NCBI RefSeq assembly: GCF_900188385.1
Contig: NZ_FZOI01000006.1
Span: 124,001 to 188,000, forward strand
DNA: 64,000 nucleotides
Origin: Azospirillum sp. RU38E
GTDB taxonomy: Bacteria; Pseudomonadota; Alphaproteobacteria; Azospirillales; Azospirillaceae
Direction of reading: 5' to 3'
The translations under genes and the position numbers were made by a program. The notes under the pieces were generated by a model. That model made no database searches. It was not told the DNA's origin and worked only from the letters and a program-made list of their open reading frames with translations. Position 1 is the stretch's first letter. Each line of letters begins with the position of its first letter. This document shows, one piece after another, positions 16,265 through 25,005 of this stretch.

Positions 16265-17218
16265 ATGGATGGCGAATTGCTCAAGGCCTATCGGCGCAAG
16301 CGCGGCCTGTCGCAGGACGGCTTTGCCGAAATGCTGAATGCCAAGCTGGGCCGCGCCTATGACAAGGCCAAGGTCAGCCGCTGGGAAAATGCCAAGGAAC
16401 CGGTGCCCGACCCGGTGGCCGATTTCATGCGCCGGGGCACGCGCACCCGTGCCCGCATCATCGCCACCGCCAACCAGAAGGGCGGCCAGACGAAAAGCTC
16501 CACCGCACTGAACCTCGCCCATGCCTTCGCCATGATGGGCAAGCGGGTGCTGCTGGTTGATGCCGATCCCCAGGCCTCCGTCACGCTGGCCGCCGGGGTG
16601 GATCTGGAAAGCTGCATGGCCAATGGCAATGTGCTGGGCGCCGTGCTGGATGAAAAGAAGAGCCTGCGCGACATCATTGTCAGCGTGAACGGCATCGATG
16701 TCGCCCCCACCGACATCACGCTGGCCGAGTTCGAGGTTTCCGTCCTCTCCAAACCCGGCCCGGAAAAACGTCTGGCCCGCGCCCTGTCTGACGTCAGACA
16801 GGATTATGATGAGATCATTATCGACACGCCGCCACATCTCGGTGTCTTGACCCGCAATGCCCTGGTCGCCGCCACCGATATCCTGATCCCGGTGGTGCCG
16901 GCCCCGCTGGATGTGCCGGGCGTGCCGCTGCTGCTGCGCACCATCGAACAGATCCGCATCTATGAAAACCCCGACCTGAATGTGCTGGGCATCCTGCCCA
17001 ATCGGTTCGAAGCGAACACGTCGGTGCAACAGGCGACGTTACAGCAATTGCTGGCGACATATGCCGATAGCGTGCGCGTGTTCGAACCGATCCGCAAAAC
17101 CACGGCAATGGATCAGGCGGTTTATAACGGCGTCATCGCCGTGCGCGCCCTGCCCAAGGATAACCCGGTCGTGATTGGATATCTGCGTCTGGCGGAGGAG
17201 ATTTCCCATGAAGCTTAA
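16265..17218 (+). CDS. parA: ParA partition ATPase, replicon module 2
   Basis: This 317-residue ParA is paralogous to the protein at 1040-2008 across its whole length. The N-terminal helix-turn-helix region (KAYRRKRGLSQDGFAEML ... VSRWENAKEPVPDP) is followed by the ATPase. The Walker A box is KGGQTKS at 72-78 rather than KGGVGKS. The signature lysine and last Ser are kept, but the usual Gly is replaced by Thr. Plasmid ParAs such as P1 ParA and F SopA also vary here, so activity is still expected. [11 protein letters not shown] and IIDTPPHLG are intact. The overlap with parB2 is 11 bases. Two different parA genes on one molecule usually mean two plasmid lineages have fused. Confidence 0.92.
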   Translation: MDGELLKAYRRKRGLSQDGFAEMLNAKLGRAYDKAKVSRWENAKEPVPDPVADFMRRGTRTRARIIATANQKGGQTKSSTALNLAHAFAMMGKRVLLVDADPQASVTLAAGVDLESCMANGNVLGAVLDEKKSLRDIIVSVNGIDVAPTDITLAEFEVSVLSKPGPEKRLARALSDVRQDYDEIIIDTPPHLGVLTRNALVAATDILIPVVPAPLDVPGVPLLLRTIEQIRIYENPDLNVLGILPNRFEANTSVQQATLQQLLATYADSVRVFEPIRKTTAMDQAVYNGVIAVRALPKDNPVVIGYLRLAEEISHEA

Positions 17219-18098
17219 GGCCAACCCGAAAAGCCCGCTGTCCCAGGCGGTGAAGGTTTCCACCGGCACCAGCGCCGCCCCCCAGGGCGCCAGCGCGCAT
17301 TTCCAGCGCAGCGCCGATTTCCGCCAGATGTTTGAGGTGGATTTGGACCGGGTGCATCCCCGCCCCGACCAGCCGCGCCGCCATTTCGATGAGGGGGAGC
17401 TGCAGGCACTCGCCTCCTCCATCGCGGCGCGTGGCGTGCTCCAGCCCATCCTGGTGCGCAAAAGGGAAGGGGAGGAGGATGGCCATTACGAACTGGTCGC
17501 CGGTGAGCGCCGCTGGCGCGCCAGCCGTTTGGCCGGGCGTGACCGTATCCGCGCCCTGGTGGTGGATGGCGATCCGGCGGAAATCGCCCTGATCGAAAAC
17601 ATCCAGCGCGTCGACCTGACCGCCCTGGAAGAGGCGCGCGCCATCCAGGCGCTGATGCAGGCGCATGATTACAGCCAGAGCCAGGTGGCCGACATTCTGG
17701 GCCGCAGCCGGGTGCGGGTGAATGAAACCCTGCGCATCCTCTCCCTGCCCGCCGACCTGCTGGCGGCGATGGAGAAGCAGGGCAAGGGCCTGCCGCGCAC
17801 CCTGCTGCTGCAAATCGCGCGGGAGGAAGACCCCACCCGCCAGCGCACCCTCTATCAACAGGCGATCAGCGGGGCAGGGGAAAAGGCTTTGCGCGCCGCC
17901 CGCCCCGCCAAAGCCAATGCGGAGAAATCGCCAGCCCCCCAGGGTGACCGGGCGCTGGCGCAGGATTATCTGCGCGCCCTGACCCGCACCAGCCTGACCC
18001 TGCCGCCGGTGGAACCCGTGCGGGCGGTGCTGTCAGACCCGCAACGCGCCCGCCTGCGCGAATTGCGCGACCATTTGAACGCCGTGCTGGGGGAATAG
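17208..18098 (+). CDS. parB: ParB partition protein, replicon module 2
   Basis: This 296-residue ParB has the same layout as ParB1: VHPRPDQPRRHFDEGELQ, GERRWRASRL, ENIQRVDLTALEEARAIQAL, a helix-turn-helix (YSQSQVADILGRSRVRVNETLRILSLP) and a divergent C-terminus. The start ATG at 17208 (MKLKANPKSPLSQA) overlaps parA2 and aligns with the GTG start of parB1. No copy of the ParB1 palindrome TGTGCAACGTTGCACA is seen in or near this pair, which suggests the two systems use different centromeres and so need not compete. Confidence 0.92.
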   Translation: MKLKANPKSPLSQAVKVSTGTSAAPQGASAHFQRSADFRQMFEVDLDRVHPRPDQPRRHFDEGELQALASSIAARGVLQPILVRKREGEEDGHYELVAGERRWRASRLAGRDRIRALVVDGDPAEIALIENIQRVDLTALEEARAIQALMQAHDYSQSQVADILGRSRVRVNETLRILSLPADLLAAMEKQGKGLPRTLLLQIAREEDPTRQRTLYQQAISGAGEKALRAARPAKANAEKSPAPQGDRALAQDYLRALTRTSLTLPPVEPVRAVLSDPQRARLRELRDHLNAVLGE

Positions 18099-18141
18099 CC
18101 GCCAGCACGACCGCCAGCAGGGGAGGGGAGGGAACCAGAGC

Positions 18142-19416
18142 ATGGTCAGCAACCCGGATACCGGCGCCGCAGAGGTCTGGAACCAGCGCGGGCGGCAACT
18201 CTATGAACAGGGGGATTGGGCCGCCGCGCTGGCGGCCTATCGTCAATGCGCGGCAATGGCCGGCCCCCACCCGGCCATTGTCATGAATATCGCCAAATGT
18301 CACTTCCAGCTGGGCGCGATGGATGATTGCATTACCCTGCTGGAAAATACGGCTGAAACCGCTATCACCCACGGCTATGTCAACCTGTTCTATGATCTGG
18401 CCAGCGCTTTTCACCTGAAGAAAGACTATGAAAGCGCTGCCCTGAACTACCGCAAATATTGCGAATATAAGAATTTCACGGATCCGGCGGCGCTGACCCG
18501 CGCCATGGCCACCAGCTATATTGCCGGGCGGCTGGATGAATTCTGGGCCTTCTTTGAAAACCGGCGGCGCTTGCCCTGGCATGTGGAAAATTATCCGAAC
18601 ATCCCCAACTGGCCCGGTCTGGCCGGGGGCATAGTGCCGGCCGGGCGGCTGCTGGTGCATGGGGAACAGGGGTTTGGCGATCAAATCCAGTTCGGCCGCT
18701 TCATCAATCGCCTGATCGGCACGGGCATTCAACCCACCATCGCGGTGGGCAAGCCACTGGTCCGCCTGTTCAAGGCCGCCTTTCCCCACGTCCGCATCAT
18801 CGCCCTGTCCGACCCGCCGGACGGTCATTTTGATTATAAATGCGCCCTGGTCAGCCTGCCATATCTGTTGAATCTCAACAGCATGGATGACATCCGCCAC
18901 GCCCGGCTGCCGTTGCCGCCGCCCCTGACCGCCGGTGCGGCACCGGCAAGGGGGCGGCCGCGCGTCGGGCTGGTCTGGAAGGGCAACCCCAACCACGCGA
19001 ATGACCAGCGGCGGTCGCTGCCGGCCAGCCAGCTGCGGCCGCTGCTGGATCTGGGGGACGTGGATTTTGTTTCCCTGAACCCCGCCCTGGCCGCCGGTGT
19101 CGCCCGATCCGGCCTGGCGAACCTGCGCCAGGCCATCCATCCGGGCGATGATTTCCTGCGCTCAGCCGAAATCATCGCCACCCTGGATCTGGTGATCAGT
19201 ATAGACAGCGCGCCGGCCCATCTGGCCGGCACTCTTGGCGTACCGGTCTGGACCCTGCTGCCTTTTGAGCCCGACTGGCGCTGGGGTCTGCTGGGCGACA
19301 CCACCCCCTGGTATCCGTCTATGAAACTATACCGGCAGCCGCGGGAAGGGGACTGGGCCAGCGTGATAGACAGGGTGGCGACAGACCTGAAAGCCGGGCA
19401 ATACGTCCCCCCGTGA
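18142..19416 (+). CDS. TPR protein with GT9-like glycosyltransferase domain
   Basis: This is a 424-residue protein. Residues about 10-130 form tetratricopeptide repeats (WNQRGRQLYEQGDWAAALAAYRQC and similar units). Residues about 160-420 resemble the ADP-heptose/GT9 type glycosyltransferase fold seen in many 'TPR repeat-containing' proteins of Azospirillum relatives, with LLVHGEQGFGDQIQFGRF, RVGLVWKGNPNHANDQRRSLP and the nucleotide-site motif DLVISIDSAPAHLAGTLGVPVWTLLPFEPDWRW. The ATG at 18142 is preceded by GGGAGGGGAGGG. It lies 43 bases after parB2, but its function (glycosylation of a surface or flagellar component) is unrelated to partition. The acceptor is unknown. Confidence 0.82.
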   Translation: MVSNPDTGAAEVWNQRGRQLYEQGDWAAALAAYRQCAAMAGPHPAIVMNIAKCHFQLGAMDDCITLLENTAETAITHGYVNLFYDLASAFHLKKDYESAALNYRKYCEYKNFTDPAALTRAMATSYIAGRLDEFWAFFENRRRLPWHVENYPNIPNWPGLAGGIVPAGRLLVHGEQGFGDQIQFGRFINRLIGTGIQPTIAVGKPLVRLFKAAFPHVRIIALSDPPDGHFDYKCALVSLPYLLNLNSMDDIRHARLPLPPPLTAGAAPARGRPRVGLVWKGNPNHANDQRRSLPASQLRPLLDLGDVDFVSLNPALAAGVARSGLANLRQAIHPGDDFLRSAEIIATLDLVISIDSAPAHLAGTLGVPVWTLLPFEPDWRWGLLGDTTPWYPSMKLYRQPREGDWASVIDRVATDLKAGQYVPP

Positions 19417-19432
19417 AGGCTGGGGCCGCCGG

Positions 19433-22400
19433 TCAGTTCAGCACATGCTTCAGCCATTTATCCCAGGTGGTTTCGCGAACACGGTCGGCAAAATGGGCCA
19501 GGATATCGACAACATGCCGGGAAAACTGTTCCATCAGGATTAATTGCCGCTGTCCAGCTTCCCCCAGAACGGTGGCCCCACGGTTTTGTACGCGGGCATT
19601 CAGCTTTTCGACACGTTCCAGCCAATATTCGGCACGGTCCATCCAATCTTCCACCTGCCCAATCTTAAACCCATTTAATACCCACAATTCCACCCGGTCC
19701 TTAAAATCACCATCGCGTTGGCAATTCTGCCAAAGCATAAAAAGTTCAAACATACAATTGGGCGATTTCAGATATTTGTCACTCAGCATCACAAATACCC
19801 GGTCTCCCTTACCCAGCCGGCCCATAAAATCGGAAATACTATCCCCCGGCCGCAGCACATTCTTGTCCCGCAGAATCGTCCGCCCCTGCGCCTTTGCCGC
19901 CTCGCACAGCCGGTCCACATCCTGTTCACGCTCTGGTGTGTCCTCATCCGCCCAGGCGTAGGAGACATACCATGTCTCCCCTGTCGCCGGCTCCGGCCCC
20001 GGCTGCAATGCCACCTCACCCATCCGCGTCCCCTCTCTCTGCCGGGGCACATTTGGCCCGGCGTTCCCGCGCAGGCCCACCTTGGCCTGCGCCTCTTCCA
20101 CCAATTTCCCCAGCCGGGCCAGCAACCCCTCCGCATCGCCGCGCTGGGTGCGCAGCAGGATATGGCCGGCCCAGCCCCCGGCTGGGATCACCTGTTCAAT
20201 CCAGAACCGGCTTTTATAATTCGTCTCATAGCCACAAACCCCGCCCTGCCAATAGAGCGCATCCGGCCCGGCCAATTCCCCGATCATGCACAGGATGGTG
20301 CGGATCAACCCGCCATGCAGCAGCGGATAATCCATCCGCCATTCCGCCGTCGCCGCCTCCCCATCCCAACGCGCCTCCAGCTTCTCTTCCATGGCGTTCC
20401 TGCCCGGCAACAGGTCCGGCGCGATAAATTCCTCGTACCGTTCCCCCGCCGCTTCCCACCGCCGGTGAACGAAACAAATCCCGCAGGATTGCATCATGCT
20501 GAGGAACAGTTCCTGTTCGTCCTCACCAAAGCCCTGCCAGACCAGCCGGCCCAGCAAATCCCGGTCAAACCGCCCATCCTGCCGGCGGATCAAAGTCAGC
20601 GCCTGGCTTTTCCGGTCAAAAATCGCGTAAATCGCCTCCAGCGCCCAGCCCTGGTCCAGCACCACCTGATTGTCAAACAGGCCGGGCCGGTAGAACACCA
20701 CCCCTTCGGCATCCAGCCAGGTCAACACATGCCCCGGTTCGGAAATCCCCCCGGCTTCCGCACAGAGAGCGTGAAATTCCGTCCTGGAGAGCAGGCGCCG
20801 CCGCTGTTCCGCCGGCACTTGCTTATTCTCCGCCTGCATCCCCTCCAGCCGTTGGCGCAACCGGTCCCGCCCGGCCCCGATCAGCGGTACCCCCATCTGT
20901 GCCGGGTCGCGCAGCCATTGCGCCGCCTCCCCCAGCCTTTCCCGCAACCCCGCCAGCCCCCGACGGTTCTTCACACTGATATGCAGGCTGGCCGCCGGAA
21001 AGGCCAAATCCTCCAGCGCCGCCGCCGGCACGGGGAAGGGCCGCACCTCCGCCGCCGGCTGGTCGCATTTATTCTGCACCAGGGTGATCGCGCTGGCCGC
21101 ATGGCCCTGCTGCCGCGCCAGCGCCACCCAATAGGGCAGGGGATAATCCCGGAACCATTCCGCCCCCTCCCGCACACCGCTGCGCGCCTCCGTATCGGCG
21201 GCCCAGACCAGCAGCATCAGGGCGGGGCTGTTCAAAAACAGCGCATGGGCCCCATGGTAAATATCCTGCCCACCAAAATCCCAGACAGACAGTTTCAACC
21301 CATCCGGCAGATCGGCCATCTCCACCTGAATGCCATGGGTGGAATCCCAGGCGGGATTCAGGGTGAAATCCGCCCGGCAGAGCGACCCGGCAATCTGCGT
21401 CTTCCCGGCCCCGCCATTGCCCAGAATCAACAGCTTCACCCGGCTGTCCTCTACGGCACCCGCCGCCAGATCGGCATAATGGGCACGCAGGCGGGGTAGG
21501 CAGTTGTCCCCAACGGTTGTGGAAAGCACGCCGCTGGCTGGAATGCCTGGGATGGTTACGCCTTCTGCATAAAGCTCTTTCAGCGCTGGCAATTGCAGCA
21601 AAATACGCAGATCACTCACCACCGTGCTGCTGCAATTGAGCTTTTGCAGCTGGGTGAGGCCGGACAGCGCGTTCAGATCACTTACACCCGTGCGGCTGCA
21701 ATAGAGCTGTTGCAACTGGATGAGGCCGGACAGCGCGCTCAGATCACTCACTCCCGTGCTGCTGCAATCGAACTGTTGCAGCTGGGTTAGGCCGGACAGC
21801 GCGCTCAGATCACTCACGGCCGTGTGGCTGCAATCGAGCAGTTGCAGCTGGGTTAGGCCGGACAGCGCACTCAGATCACCTACTGCCGTGTTCCAGCAAT
21901 TGAGCTGTTGCAGCTGGGTTAGGCCGGACAGCGCGCTCAGATCACTTACACCCGTGCCGAGGCAATCGAGCTGTTGCAGCTGGGTGAGGCCGGACAGCGC
22001 GCCCAGATCACTCACTTCCGTGTCACTGCAATTGAGCTGTTGCAGCTGGGTGAGGCCGGACAGCGCGCTCAGATCACTAACACCCGTGCTGCTGCAATCG
22101 AGCTGCTGCAGCTGGGTGAGGCCGGACAGCGCGCTCAGATCACTAACACCCGTGCTGCTGCAATCGAGCTGCTGCAGCTGGGTGAGGCCGGACAGCGCGT
22201 TCAGATCACTTACACCCGTGCGGCTGCAATCGAGCAGTTGCAGCTGGGTTGGGCCGGACAGCGCGCTCAGATCACTAACATCCGTGCCACTGCAATTGAG
22301 CTGTTGCAGCTGGGTGAGGCCGGACAGCGCGCTCAGATCACTTACACCCGTGTCACTGCAATCGAGCAGTTGCAGCTGGGTTAGGCCGGACAGCGCGCTC

Positions 22401-23071
22401 AGATCACTTACACCCGTGTCACTGCAATTGAGCTGTTGCAGCTGGGTGAGGCCGGACAGCGCGCTCAGATCATTAACACCCGTGCTGCTGCAATCGAGCT
22501 GCTGCAGCTGGGTTAGGCCGGACAGCGCGCTCAGATCACTTACACCCGTGCGGCTGCAATAGAGCTGTTGCAGCTGGGTGAGGCCGGACAGCGCGCTCAG
22601 ATCACTTACACCCGTGCGGCTGCAATCGAGCTGTTGCAGCTGGGTGAGGCCGGACAGCGCGCTCAGATCACTTACACCCGTGTCACTGCAGTCGAGCTGT
22701 TGCAGCTGGGTGAGGCCGGACAGCGCGCTCAGATCACTTACACCCGTGTCACTGCAGTCGAGCTGTTGCAGCTGGGGCATATGTTTCACAAAATCCAACG
22801 CTACCAGATCACTGCCCACCACCGCCAGAAAGCGCAACGCCGTCAGCTGGGCCAGTTTGGCCGCATCATCATCGATCCTGAATGTCAGGCCAGGCTGCCA
22901 ATCCTCCAGCCTCTGCCCTAACCGCAACTCCCGCAACCAGGTCAGCTTAAACAACTCATCCGGCAGCCCCTCCAGGCTCAACCCGCGCAGGTCCAGCGCC
23001 CCGGTCTGCGCCTGCGCTTCCGCCCGAATGCGGCGGAGAACCTCTTCCCTATCATTATCGTGGTCGCGCAT
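19433..23071 (-). CDS. LRR-Roc-COR-TIR (Roco) protein, candidate immune sensor/effector
   Basis: This is a 1212-residue multidomain protein. Residues 1-113 are an irregular N-terminal LRR part. Residues 114-487 are 17 tandem 22-residue leucine-rich repeats of the form LSALSGLTQLQQL-x-CS-x-TGVSD, nearly identical to one another. A Roc GTPase follows, with P-loop GNGGAGKT at 551-558, Thr578, DFGGQ from 598 and NKCD at 667-670. A COR dimerisation region spans roughly 720-940. A TIR domain starts near 1033 (TWYVSYAWADED) with a candidate catalytic Glu1109 in CMFEL. TIR domains in bacterial immune proteins cleave NAD+ or make signal nucleotides. Roco proteins dimerise through COR and switch with GTP. 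The gene stands alone on the minus strand between two plasmid modules. An antiphage or plasmid-defence role is inference. Confidence 0.88.
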   Translation of the reverse strand: MRDHDNDREEVLRRIRAEAQAQTGALDLRGLSLEGLPDELFKLTWLRELRLGQRLEDWQPGLTFRIDDDAAKLAQLTALRFLAVVGSDLVALDFVKHMPQLQQLDCSDTGVSDLSALSGLTQLQQLDCSDTGVSDLSALSGLTQLQQLDCSRTGVSDLSALSGLTQLQQLYCSRTGVSDLSALSGLTQLQQLDCSSTGVNDLSALSGLTQLQQLNCSDTGVSDLSALSGLTQLQLLDCSDTGVSDLSALSGLTQLQQLNCSGTDVSDLSALSGPTQLQLLDCSRTGVSDLNALSGLTQLQQLDCSSTGVSDLSALSGLTQLQQLDCSSTGVSDLSALSGLTQLQQLNCSDTEVSDLGALSGLTQLQQLDCLGTGVSDLSALSGLTQLQQLNCWNTAVGDLSALSGLTQLQLLDCSHTAVSDLSALSGLTQLQQFDCSSTGVSDLSALSGLIQLQQLYCSRTGVSDLNALSGLTQLQKLNCSSTVVSDLRILLQLPALKELYAEGVTIPGIPASGVLSTTVGDNCLPRLRAHYADLAAGAVEDSRVKLLILGNGGAGKTQIAGSLCRADFTLNPAWDSTHGIQVEMADLPDGLKLSVWDFGGQDIYHGAHALFLNSPALMLLVWAADTEARSGVREGAEWFRDYPLPYWVALARQQGHAASAITLVQNKCDQPAAEVRPFPVPAAALEDLAFPAASLHISVKNRRGLAGLRERLGEAAQWLRDPAQMGVPLIGAGRDRLRQRLEGMQAENKQVPAEQRRRLLSRTEFHALCAEAGGISEPGHVLTWLDAEGVVFYRPGLFDNQVVLDQGWALEAIYAIFDRKSQALTLIRRQDGRFDRDLLGRLVWQGFGEDEQELFLSMMQSCGICFVHRRWEAAGERYEEFIAPDLLPGRNAMEEKLEARWDGEAATAEWRMDYPLLHGGLIRTILCMIGELAGPDALYWQGGVCGYETNYKSRFWIEQVIPAGGWAGHILLRTQRGDAEGLLARLGKLVEEAQAKVGLRGNAGPNVPRQREGTRMGEVALQPGPEPATGETWYVSYAWADEDTPEREQDVDRLCEAAKAQGRTILRDKNVLRPGDSISDFMGRLGKGDRVFVMLSDKYLKSPNCMFELFMLWQNCQRDGDFKDRVELWVLNGFKIGQVEDWMDRAEYWLERVEKLNARVQNRGATVLGEAGQRQLILMEQFSRHVVDILAHFADRVRETTWDKWLKHVLN
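21611..22732 (-). repeat. 17 tandem 66-bp repeats encoding the LRR array
   Basis: Seventeen in-frame 66-base units, with no spacers, encode the regular 22-residue LRRs of the Roco protein. Neighbouring units differ at only a few positions, mostly in the Asp/Asn/Ser/Arg/Gly sites of the variable surface. This pattern suggests recent expansion by unequal recombination and likely copy-number variation among strains. Confidence 0.9.
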
Positions 23072-23321
23072 CGTCCGGGGCGGGCCTGTCTTGTTTGTAT
23101 GCTGATGGCTTCATACTAACCAGGATTGCCATCCCCCCGCCAGACACATCCTCTCCCGTGCAGGCCACCCCCGGTGGCGGCAAATCCCCTTGCAGCCTTC
23201 CACCTCTCGCGATAGGATTTATATCTCCATTCCCGACGCGGATAACCGATCATGATCCCATCACCCTGCGCAACACCTATTGTTTTCCTGTTGCGTACTG
23301 TTGCGCAGGAACGGGAGCCTG

Positions 23322-23841
23322 CTGGCGAAAACTCCGAATGCGCAACCCTGGCAAAATCGCCGAATGGTTAGCAGCCCCTGGCCGCCACTCCGAATCGGCC
23401 CGGCGGAAAGCCTTGGGAATCAAGACTTTCCGCCGGGGCTGGCCAAATCTCCGAATGGGGGCACCCATGATTGACCCTGATGATCACCGCCCGGCCCCGG
23501 ATGCGGCCCGTTTCGGCTTGCCCAGCCCAAATCCTGGCAAAATCTCCGAATGGCGCCAGGCCTCTTTTCTCCGATTCGTCGCCAATGGGGGCCGCCGGGC
23601 GCCCGTCTGGCCGCGAAATCACCCTGTCCAGGGGCAAAGCCCTGGCGAAATCTCCGAAACCATTGAAATTCCAGCCTTTCCTGAAGTTCCTTTGATTCCT
23701 GATAAGATTCCTGGGGCCGGAATCGCCCCATCATTCCAACCCCTTACACCCGCTTTCCCGGAGGTTTCGCCAGCCCGTTCGGGAGGTTCTGCCAGGGGTG
23801 AAGGGGAGGTTTCGCCAGACCCGAACGGGAGTTTTCGCCAG
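23322..23841. other. iteron origin of module 2, with two opposed iteron sets
   Basis: Six direct copies related to CTGGCAAAATCTCCGAATG start at 23322, 23348, 23378, 23439, 23534 and 23643. Four inverted copies ending in TTTCGCCAG or TTCTGCCAG end at about 23773, 23795, 23817 and 23841, with a further half-site CATTCGGGG near 23854. Direct copies face downstream and the inverted set lies nearest to the rep gene. I found no perfect DnaA box. The spacing is irregular (26 to 109 bases), as in iteron origins. The sequence is unrelated to the iterons at 3.1-3.4 kb. Confidence 0.8.
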
Positions 23842-24960
23842 GATCGCCCCCTTTCATTCGGGGTTGCCTGCCCCCCGGCCCCCAAGCCCCCCACCAGTGC
23901 CGCCACGGCCCGCAAGACCCCGCTCACCCTGGTGAAGGCCACGGGTGCGGTGGAAATCAGGGCCGGTGCCGATCTGACCCTGGCGGATCGGCGGCTGTTC
24001 AACCATCTGCTGGCCCATGCCCATGAAACCCTGGGCATGGTGGAAAGCCATTCCATTGAGCTGGCCAGCATCCGCCGTTTCGCCGCAGAGGTGCGGCAAG
24101 GCGCGGCAGATGTGAACAATACCCGGCTGAAGGCCAGTATTGAGACCCTGCAAAAGGTGCTGTGCCAGTTCAATTACCTGCGCTCCGACGGGACGCCCGG
24201 CTGGGAAAGCGCCCAGCTGCTGGGCCCCTGCCGGATCGAAGGCGGCATTCTCACCTACACGTTTCATGGTTGGGTGGCGGCGCGGCTGCGCGAACCAGCC
24301 TTATATTCCTATCTCTCCCTGCGCATCATCTATGCCTTTGAAAGCAAATATGCGCTGACCCTGTATGAGGTGCTGAAGCGCTATGCCGACCGCCACGCCG
24401 CCGAACCCTATTGGCAGACAAGGGTGGAGGAATTGCGGGCCATCCTGGGCTGTGTCGACAAGCTGAAGGATTGGAAGGATCTGCGCAAATATGCGCTGGA
24501 CCCTGCCTTGGCGGAGATTGCCCGGCTGGGGGATTTTGCGGCGACCCTGCATGAAATCCGCCAGGGTGGCGGGCGGGGTGGTGGCCGCGTGGTGGGCTGT
24601 GTCTTCCGCATCCAGCGCAAATGCAAGCAGGCTGCCGAACCGGCCATGCGGGAGCTTGCCACGCCCAAGCCACAGCACCGGGGCGACGCTGCCGCCCGGC
24701 AGCAGGAAGACGGGCTGTTCGCCGCGCGGGTGGAGGCGGCCTTGCGCTTTCTGGAAGGGGCGGAGCTGGCCAAGCGGATGGAATGGGCCAGGCGGGCCGC
24801 CGATCTGGGCATGACCCTGCCGCCAGCCGCCACGGCCAAGGATAACCTACACAAATGGGGGCCGGCCCTGGCGGAAATCATCGTGGAAGAGGAACATCTG
24901 CGCCTGCGGGCGCCGGCGACCGCCGGCCCGGCGCCTGAGGGAACAAAAAATCTCCCTTGA
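23467..24960 (+). CDS. Rep_3-type plasmid replication initiator (start uncertain)
   Basis: The conserved part begins near 23932 (LVKATGAVEIRAGADLTLADRRLFNHLL) and continues with two winged-helix domains typical of Rep_3/RepB initiators (YSYLSLRIIYAFESKYALTL, LYEVLKRYADR, LRAILG, WKDLRKYALDPALAEI). Such proteins bind iterons as monomers and repress as dimers. The frame is open far upstream, but that part translates the iterons themselves (NPGKIAEW, NPGKISEW, SPGEISET), so it may not be real protein. ATG 23467 is given as a compromise, and GTG 23932 is the shortest form that keeps the whole domain. The last residues and the stop codon (TKNLP, TGA 24958-24960) come from dispersed repeat copy B, which suggests a repeat insertion altered the C-terminus. 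Confidence 0.8.
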   Translation: MIDPDDHRPAPDAARFGLPSPNPGKISEWRQASFLRFVANGGRRAPVWPRNHPVQGQSPGEISETIEIPAFPEVPLIPDKIPGAGIAPSFQPLTPAFPEVSPARSGGSARGEGEVSPDPNGSFRQDRPLSFGVACPPAPKPPTSAATARKTPLTLVKATGAVEIRAGADLTLADRRLFNHLLAHAHETLGMVESHSIELASIRRFAAEVRQGAADVNNTRLKASIETLQKVLCQFNYLRSDGTPGWESAQLLGPCRIEGGILTYTFHGWVAARLREPALYSYLSLRIIYAFESKYALTLYEVLKRYADRHAAEPYWQTRVEELRAILGCVDKLKDWKDLRKYALDPALAEIARLGDFAATLHEIRQGGGRGGGRVVGCVFRIQRKCKQAAEPAMRELATPKPQHRGDAAARQQEDGLFAARVEAALRFLEGAELAKRMEWARRAADLGMTLPPAATAKDNLHKWGPALAEIIVEEEHLRLRAPATAGPAPEGTKNLP

Positions 24961-24982
24961 TCGGTCACGATCAAGGGAGATT
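24911..24982 (+). repeat. dispersed composite repeat, copy B, overlapping the rep stop codon
   Basis: CGGCGCCTGAGGGAACAAAA is followed by the hairpin at 24949-24982 with perfect 15-base arms AATCTCCCTTGATCG and CGATCAAGGGAGATT around GTCA. The rep gene's stop codon lies inside the left arm. The convergent RND operon ends 24 bases further on, so the hairpin may terminate transcription from both sides. Confidence 0.8.
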
Positions 24983-25005
24983 GGTCTAAATACGGGCCTG
25001 CTGTT

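Noticed and set aside
21611-22732. Regular 66-bp repeats resembling a CRISPR or satellite array
   Set aside because: The units abut without unique spacers, stay in one reading frame and encode leucine-rich repeats. No cas genes are present.
21720-22921. Long plus-strand frames over the repeat region that look like repetitive proteins
   Set aside because: They are the antisense of the in-frame LRR units of the Roco gene. The minus-strand frame has conserved LRR, Roc, COR and TIR domains, while the plus-strand frames have none.
23095-23466. Upstream extension of the Rep_3-type protein from 23095
   Set aside because: The translated part has no conserved sequence and carries the first iterons. 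A later start is more likely.
23322-23841. Short repeats before the second rep gene as a CRISPR array
   Set aside because: The copies are degenerate, irregularly spaced and in two orientations, as in iteron origins.
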